A stretch of DNA of 64,000 bases, taken from contig CAZIKB010000016.1 in assembly GCA_964539665.1 (NCBI GenBank), positions 5,863-69,862 on the forward strand, read 5' to 3'. This DNA is from CAZIKB01 sp964539665 (GTDB lineage Bacteria > Zhuqueibacterota > Zhuqueibacteria > Oceanimicrobiales > Oceanimicrobiaceae). Both the position numbers and the translations under genes were made by a program. Under the pieces are notes generated by a model that worked only from the letters and a program-made list of their open reading frames with translations, was not told where the DNA came from and made no database searches. Positions 59,316 to 64,000 of this stretch are shown here, in pieces. How positions within the stretch are numbered: position 1 is the first letter of the stretch; every line of letters starts with the position of its first letter.

Positions 59316-61601
59316 CTAACGAAGCAACACCATCTTTTTTGTCGCCTGAAAGTTTCCCATTTGAATTTTGTAAATATATGTTCCTGTTGCTAAATTCTGA
59401 GCATTAAAATGAACTCTGTAAGAGCCGGCTTCATGAAAAGAATCCACTAAAGTTGTGATTTCTCGTCCGCGGATATCGTAAAGTTTTAATTTTACACGGC
59501 TTGATTCTTTTACACTAAATCCAATAGTTGTTACTGGATTGAATGGATTGGGATAATTTTGAGACAACTCAAACCGTTCAGGTAATGGCTGATCCTGGTT
59601 TATATTTTCAACTTTGGTAGGAAAACCATACATCATTTGGATGAATATGCCATAGCTTGCACTTGCATATAACTGGTCGATGCTGATATAACCATCCATT
59701 GTAAAAATGTACCACAATTGGTAATAGTAAACCATTGCGAGGTATGAAGAAACTGGTGAAGGACATTTCGTGATTAATGTATACATAATATAATTGTATT
59801 CCCAAATTGCATAATACAAATAAACCGAACCAGTTGGAATACTAGCCAGGACATAGTTACCTCGAGTTTCAACATCCCAGATCAATCCGGCTCCACTTGT
59901 GTTGCCCAGATTGATTGGATTTGAGACGGTGGCAACATTGAATGCTTCCAGATACCAGGTGCTGTCATCTTCTGTAATTTTATTACTCCCGATGTAAGCT
60001 ACAGAATCGGCAACCCAGATACAGGCCGGCTTTCCCATTGTCTGGGAGGAGCCTATCTCAGAAGGCGCGGCGGGTGTAGAAACATCGATAATATGCAGCC
60101 CCTGGTTGATATCGTCAGAATAATAAGCCGCATACACAACCGATTTATTTTCCTGGGTGAAAAGTTCCCTGCCTTCTCCTGGCAGCGTGTAATCACTGAC
60201 AAATGTAGGATTTGCTGGATCTGAGACGTCAATTATTTCCATTAGTGACGGTTCATTACTTATATCCAGCAGGTAGGCAAAATTACCGTTAACCTTGACA
60301 TCGCGGTAGTTTCCGCTTATGGAATTATAGGTTCCCTTTTCATCCAAATTTGCGGGATCAGTTATGTTAATGATGTGCAATTTGTTTTTTTTAATGCCAT
60401 AAAGATAATCGCCCTGCACAAAAATACGTTCAAGTTCTGTCCAGGTCGTGTCGGAACCCAGCAGTTGGGGGTGCTCGGGATCGGCATAACCGTAAATCCA
60501 CAAACGCTCCATGGACGACACATAAAGCCGGTCGCCGCTGGCAAATATGTGCTTCATATCCCAGGGATCCTGGTATTTGGTTTCTATAATTGGATTTGCT
60601 GGATTCGAAAGATTGATTTTTAGAAAACCTGCTGAACTGGCGCCAGTGGCAATATATGCATACGGCGGGACAATTTGCAACGATCTGATGGCGGGATATC
60701 GTCCTTCATTAATTTCAAGAATTCCTTCTTTCGATGGATTTGCTGGAGTAGAAATATTGGCGATGAAGAGTTTATCATGAGTTGCAATGTATGCGTAATC
60801 CCCAGCAACTTCCACACGTTCCGGCACCATATAAGTTGTACCAATATTCGTTGAAAAATGTCCAACCTGGGCAGGATTCGTGGAATCTGAAATGTCAACG
60901 ATCATCATACCGGGCTGGGGATGCTCGGCTCTATTACCAGCTAAATAGGCGTAATCTCCTTGAAAGGAGACGGCGTTGATATCAATGCCAGAATCCAGAG
61001 AACCTATTTCACTTGGTTGCGCAGGATTTGTTATGTCAAGAATTCTTAGACCATCGTCGCCGCCTATGTAAGCCAGATTACCAAATGTGAAAACATCTTT
61101 AGCAGATACAAGGTATGTACTTTTAATAATTGGAGCGGCTGGATTGGCCACATCGAGTATCTGCAGGCTGTCGCCCAGCGCAATATAAACGTAAGATCCC
61201 GCAACATGAATTTTACCTTGCCAGGGACAATTTACATTTGCTGTGCTTATCAGGCTCGGATTCAAAGGACTAGAAATATCGATAATCTGAAGCGCTGATT
61301 CACTGTTCCTGACCAGAAAATAGAGATAAGCGCCAGAAATAGCGATTTCGACTGGTTCCTCGGGAAGCGTTAAATATGCTACTTTTTTATATTCAGCGCC
61401 AGATATATCTAAAACTGTTAAAACCCTCCCCTGATTGAAATAGGCGTAATCGCCGCTGACTGCGGTACAGCCCAGATAGCCGCCAAAGTGGTCAACTGGT
61501 TCGAGAGTAGGATCATTTTGTGCAATAGTCGGATTGATAAAAGTGATTAATGTGATGATTGTGAATAAAACTTTCAAAGAAATTTGTAAAAAGGATTTCA
61601 T
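59316..61601 (-). CDS. LVIVD-repeat beta-propeller protein with C-terminal sorting domain
   Basis: A 761-residue secreted protein. A signal peptide (LFTIITLITFINPTIAQ) is followed by about a dozen repeats of the LVIVD type, each like 'YAYIA..D.L.I.DIS.P..P...G' (for example LQIIDISSPLNPSLIS, LRILDITNPAQPSEIGS, MMIVDISDSTNPAQVG). These build one or two beta-propellers. Near 680 begins the type A sorting domain (FELSQNYPNPFNPVTTIGF; LYDIRGREITTLVD; end KKMVLLR). It should be exported through the type IX-like route and remain at the surface. Function may be adhesion or binding. The segment 605-670, rich in Tyr/Met, is odd and lacks repeats. Confidence 0.9.
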   Translation of the reverse strand: MKSFLQISLKVLFTIITLITFINPTIAQNDPTLEPVDHFGGYLGCTAVSGDYAYFNQGRVLTVLDISGAEYKKVAYLTLPEEPVEIAISGAYLYFLVRNSESALQIIDISSPLNPSLISTANVNCPWQGKIHVAGSYVYIALGDSLQILDVANPAAPIIKSTYLVSAKDVFTFGNLAYIGGDDGLRILDITNPAQPSEIGSLDSGIDINAVSFQGDYAYLAGNRAEHPQPGMMIVDISDSTNPAQVGHFSTNIGTTYMVPERVEVAGDYAYIATHDKLFIANISTPANPSKEGILEINEGRYPAIRSLQIVPPYAYIATGASSAGFLKINLSNPANPIIETKYQDPWDMKHIFASGDRLYVSSMERLWIYGYADPEHPQLLGSDTTWTELERIFVQGDYLYGIKKNKLHIINITDPANLDEKGTYNSISGNYRDVKVNGNFAYLLDISNEPSLMEIIDVSDPANPTFVSDYTLPGEGRELFTQENKSVVYAAYYSDDINQGLHIIDVSTPAAPSEIGSSQTMGKPACIWVADSVAYIGSNKITEDDSTWYLEAFNVATVSNPINLGNTSGAGLIWDVETRGNYVLASIPTGSVYLYYAIWEYNYIMYTLITKCPSPVSSYLAMVYYYQLWYIFTMDGYISIDQLYASASYGIFIQMMYGFPTKVENINQDQPLPERFELSQNYPNPFNPVTTIGFSVKESSRVKLKLYDIRGREITTLVDSFHEAGSYRVHFNAQNLATGTYIYKIQMGNFQATKKMVLLR

Positions 61602-61836
61602 TGTTAACCTCCATTTTAATGAAAAGACTCACATTTGATTTTGAGTTGTTGACGAGCCAATTTACTTAGTCTTGTAGAAGAAATTAGATTCGATCGGATT
61701 AAAGATGTATATTATATTAATTATATGTATCAATGTAATTAATCGCGTAAAAACCACAGTTTCTATTCTAATTTTACCCATATAATAGTCCAATCCCGAT
61801 ATTCCTTATGTTAAAAGATTGGATTAAATATTATGC

Positions 61837-64000
61837 TTACAGCCGCTGAAGATAGGTAAGTTTGATTACAAAACCGCGATTGTTCAGATCCCAAAGAGAC
61901 CTATCCGAGCCATATTCTTCGTTATACACAATAAAAAGATCACTGCCCGGGCGGTGTACAAAATTTAATCGAACATTTGTCGATACAGCTTTATCTAGAC
62001 TATTGTATTGCAGCAGCGCGTTGGCCACGAGCCTGGTTGAAAATGCATAGGATAGGCGTAATGATGCTACATCTGCATTGAATGATCTGTTTGGCAGATT
62101 CACTTTGTTATACATGAAACCCATGCTGAGCATAAAGTTAGAACCAAATGCCATGTTCAGTGTGTTATTTAAACTAAATAAGCTGCCGCCGTAGTAACTT
62201 TGGAGAGCTCCTTGCTGATTTAAACTTACAGCTCGATTTCGGCTGGTGTTAAAAAACCAGCCAAACTGCCAGTCGTTATAATCGCCTACGTCCACTTTAA
62301 TTGTATCGTTTTCTGTTTCTTTGAGATTAAACTCCTCATCCAAACGTGTGAAAGTTCTCGAAAGGAAACCTACAAAACTATCTCCCGAGTTCAAATCTGG
62401 ATTTATGGCCACTGTGATATCCCAATCCTGGATTTCATTGTTTATTCGAGAGATGTAATTCCCATTTACAAAAAAATTCATCGAACGCAAACCTAACAGT
62501 TTGGGACGCGTGGTCAGTCGGACAAAACCATTGGTTCGACGAATATCTTCACGAATTATAAATCCCATATCAGCCCTGGCATCCGCACCTATAACCAGAT
62601 GCTGACCAGAGAAGCCAAAATGGTTGGTTTGATAGTCCAGACCCAGGCGGTACGAGTAATCATCGCCGCCAGCGCCTGCTGTGTCTGTTCGCGCCACAAA
62701 TCCCTGTATGTTTAGCGTGCCGGTTGGCCAGAATGAACAGTCTACTCCCAAGCCTGTATTAGAGGAATTATGAGAACGTCGATCGGTTAACATGGCGCCA
62801 ATGTAGTTGCCATTGCCAACGTCACGTTTAACACGAGCTACTGCAAAGTTAGTACGCGGTTCTTCAAAAGCCTGATTAGTAACCACATTTAGCAGGCCGA
62901 TTGTCTGTTTGCCAACTCTCCCGGTAAGGCGAGCTCCACCAATCACAGGAATCTCACCGTCATCAGATATGCCGATTTGACGTGAAAAGAAAAGAAGAAA
63001 CGGAGGCGGTTCAAATATACCGCGAAAGCCAAATTCAAATATTCCGGAATTCTCAAGAAAGAAGTCTCGTTTCTCTGGAAAAAAAAGGTCAAACCGGGTC
63101 AGGTTGACTTGCTCGTCATCAACTTCGACCTGGGCAAAGTCTGTGTTAAAGGTAAGGTCAAGCAATAGTCCTGGCCGAACTTCCCATTTTGCGTCAAATC
63201 CCATGTCCAACCTGCGATCAGTATCGAACCTGTTCTGCTCAATTGGATTGGCATCAGTATCAGGTAACTCTTCAAGTTCTTTAGTGATGCCAGTCAGGAG
63301 GAATGGTTTTAGTTCTAAATTAAAATTTGGACGTGGCAAGTCAACCATGCCATGAAGATGACCAGCCTTGCTTACCCGGGCAAAACCCTCGTTATCACGA
63401 GACCAGGCGCTCCACAAGGCCTCTTCATTCTTTCTGCGGATAATACGATAGATATTGAAACCCCAGGGCAGATCTTCAGAATTCGAAGGATAGCGTAGAG
63501 TCCGGAATGGAATGGCGAATTCGGCAGACCAGCCCCCTGGAGTACGTTTTGCTGCTACTTGCCACACCGCCCGCCAGTCAATGTTGAACTCGCGACCTTC
63601 TTCTGTAATCAGCGCATCGAACTCGGCTCCGTTGGGATTGGTCGCGAAAACCACTGCATTGCGGTGATCATGAAACGGATCTAAAAGGATTGCCACGGCG
63701 TCATCACCTGCAAACATCGGTTTGCCATCATAATCAGTCTCCATTATTTTATCGCGCTGAAGTTTTCGTGCGATGATTTTCTCAGGGTTTTGATCATGCG
63801 CAATTACGCCAATGTAAAGAGTGTTTGAATCAAATATTACCCTTATTTCAGTTTTTTCGGAAGCAGGCTCACTCTCCTGCGGTTCCTTCTGCCGTAAGTT
63901 TGAAGCCGCGAGTCCATGCTGCCATACTGGTTCACTGAGCAAGCCGTCAATTTGAATTTCCTCGGTTTTTTGATAATCCAATTTTATTGCTCGAATCGAT
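61837..64000 (-). CDS. CBM9-like/DUF5916 outer-membrane protein, 5' end cut by window
   Basis: At least 721 residues, and the frame stays open through the right edge (codons reading SIRAIKLDYQ before residue 1 of the longest internal start), so the N-terminus with signal peptide is outside. It opens with a carbohydrate-binding-family-9-like domain: IQIDGLLSEPVWQHG, RVIFDSNTLYIGVIAHDQNP, GDDAVAILLDPFHDHRNAVVF and WSAEFAIPFRTLRYP. Then comes the DUF5916 barrel (FNTDFAQVEVDDEQVNLTRF, LFFPEKRDFFLENSGIFEFG, FFSRQIGI). These proteins are outer-membrane barrels, common in FCB bacteria, of unknown role. The final residues YLQRL suit a barrel strand. Confidence 0.9.
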   Translation of the reverse strand, partial: SIRAIKLDYQKTEEIQIDGLLSEPVWQHGLAASNLRQKEPQESEPASEKTEIRVIFDSNTLYIGVIAHDQNPEKIIARKLQRDKIMETDYDGKPMFAGDDAVAILLDPFHDHRNAVVFATNPNGAEFDALITEEGREFNIDWRAVWQVAAKRTPGGWSAEFAIPFRTLRYPSNSEDLPWGFNIYRIIRRKNEEALWSAWSRDNEGFARVSKAGHLHGMVDLPRPNFNLELKPFLLTGITKELEELPDTDANPIEQNRFDTDRRLDMGFDAKWEVRPGLLLDLTFNTDFAQVEVDDEQVNLTRFDLFFPEKRDFFLENSGIFEFGFRGIFEPPPFLLFFSRQIGISDDGEIPVIGGARLTGRVGKQTIGLLNVVTNQAFEEPRTNFAVARVKRDVGNGNYIGAMLTDRRSHNSSNTGLGVDCSFWPTGTLNIQGFVARTDTAGAGGDDYSYRLGLDYQTNHFGFSGQHLVIGADARADMGFIIREDIRRTNGFVRLTTRPKLLGLRSMNFFVNGNYISRINNEIQDWDITVAINPDLNSGDSFVGFLSRTFTRLDEEFNLKETENDTIKVDVGDYNDWQFGWFFNTSRNRAVSLNQQGALQSYYGGSLFSLNNTLNMAFGSNFMLSMGFMYNKVNLPNRSFNADVASLRLSYAFSTRLVANALLQYNSLDKAVSTNVRLNFVHRPGSDLFIVYNEEYGSDRSLWDLNNRGFVIKLTYLQRL

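Noticed and set aside
1..64000. tRNA, rRNA, CRISPR array, insertion sequence or prophage
   Set aside because: No cloverleaf with a TTCRA-type T loop, no rRNA core, no evenly spaced repeats and no transposase, integrase or phage structural gene was found by reading both strands.

Overview
The window is 64 kb of AT-rich bacterial chromosome. Several clues point to a Gram-negative lineage of the Fibrobacteres-Chlorobi-Bacteroidetes (FCB) type, such as candidate phylum KSB1 or Calditrichota. There are outer-membrane beta-barrels of the Omp85 and DUF5916 types, two secreted proteins with the PNPFNP C-terminal sorting domain, many lipoproteins, an RND efflux system, and a LysW amino-group-carrier pathway. 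This assignment is inference from gene content; no rRNA or tRNA was seen.

Layout. (1) 1-2722: an unrecognised ORF that may be cut by the window edge, then an aldo/keto reductase. (2) 2758-11188: a probable promoter, a leader with an intrinsic terminator and a competing pairing, then an operon lysW-lysX-argC/lysY-lysX2-GATase-lysZ-lysJ-argG-argH. This reads as LysW-carried arginine synthesis. It has two LysX ligases, an N-terminal-Cys (class II) amidotransferase-like enzyme, and no LysK-type deacylase. (3) 11309-17596: TetR regulator followed by TolC, membrane-fusion lipoprotein and RND pump. (4) 17812-27222: a small membrane protein, a methyltransferase, an Omp85-like barrel, an ATP/ADP-translocase-like carrier, a repeat-rich spacer, and a minus-strand operon of two Omp85-type barrels and a lipoprotein whose motifs resemble a protein-kinase-like fold. 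(5) 27537-39795: mostly minus-strand housekeeping and envelope genes, including a sorted adhesin-like protein, fatty-acid hydroxylase, two hydrolases, FmdB, a RidA lipoprotein, EEP phosphatase, nadA, sodC, csp and a YheT hydrolase. (6) 39822-48340: six consecutive minus-strand genes that each begin with a receiver domain (two carry histidine-kinase modules, one HDOD, one a degenerate HD-GYP, one GGDEF-EAL). A GspE/PilB-type ATPase with MshEN-like repeats is encoded divergently. (7) 50806-64000: a MNT/HEPT toxin-antitoxin-like pair, M28 peptidase, fumarase, LolA-like and PQQ-propeller proteins, a DUF418 membrane protein, an LVIVD-repeat sorted protein, and a CBM9/DUF5916 outer-membrane protein cut by the right edge.

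The strongest leads for something undescribed are: the amidotransferase-like enzyme inside the LysW arginine operon, which may replace LysK; the kinase-like lipoprotein/Omp85 operon; the possible attenuator ahead of lysW; and the receiver-only relay facing an MshEN ATPase. All functional calls are from reading motifs by eye. No database search or alignment was run, and identities are estimates.
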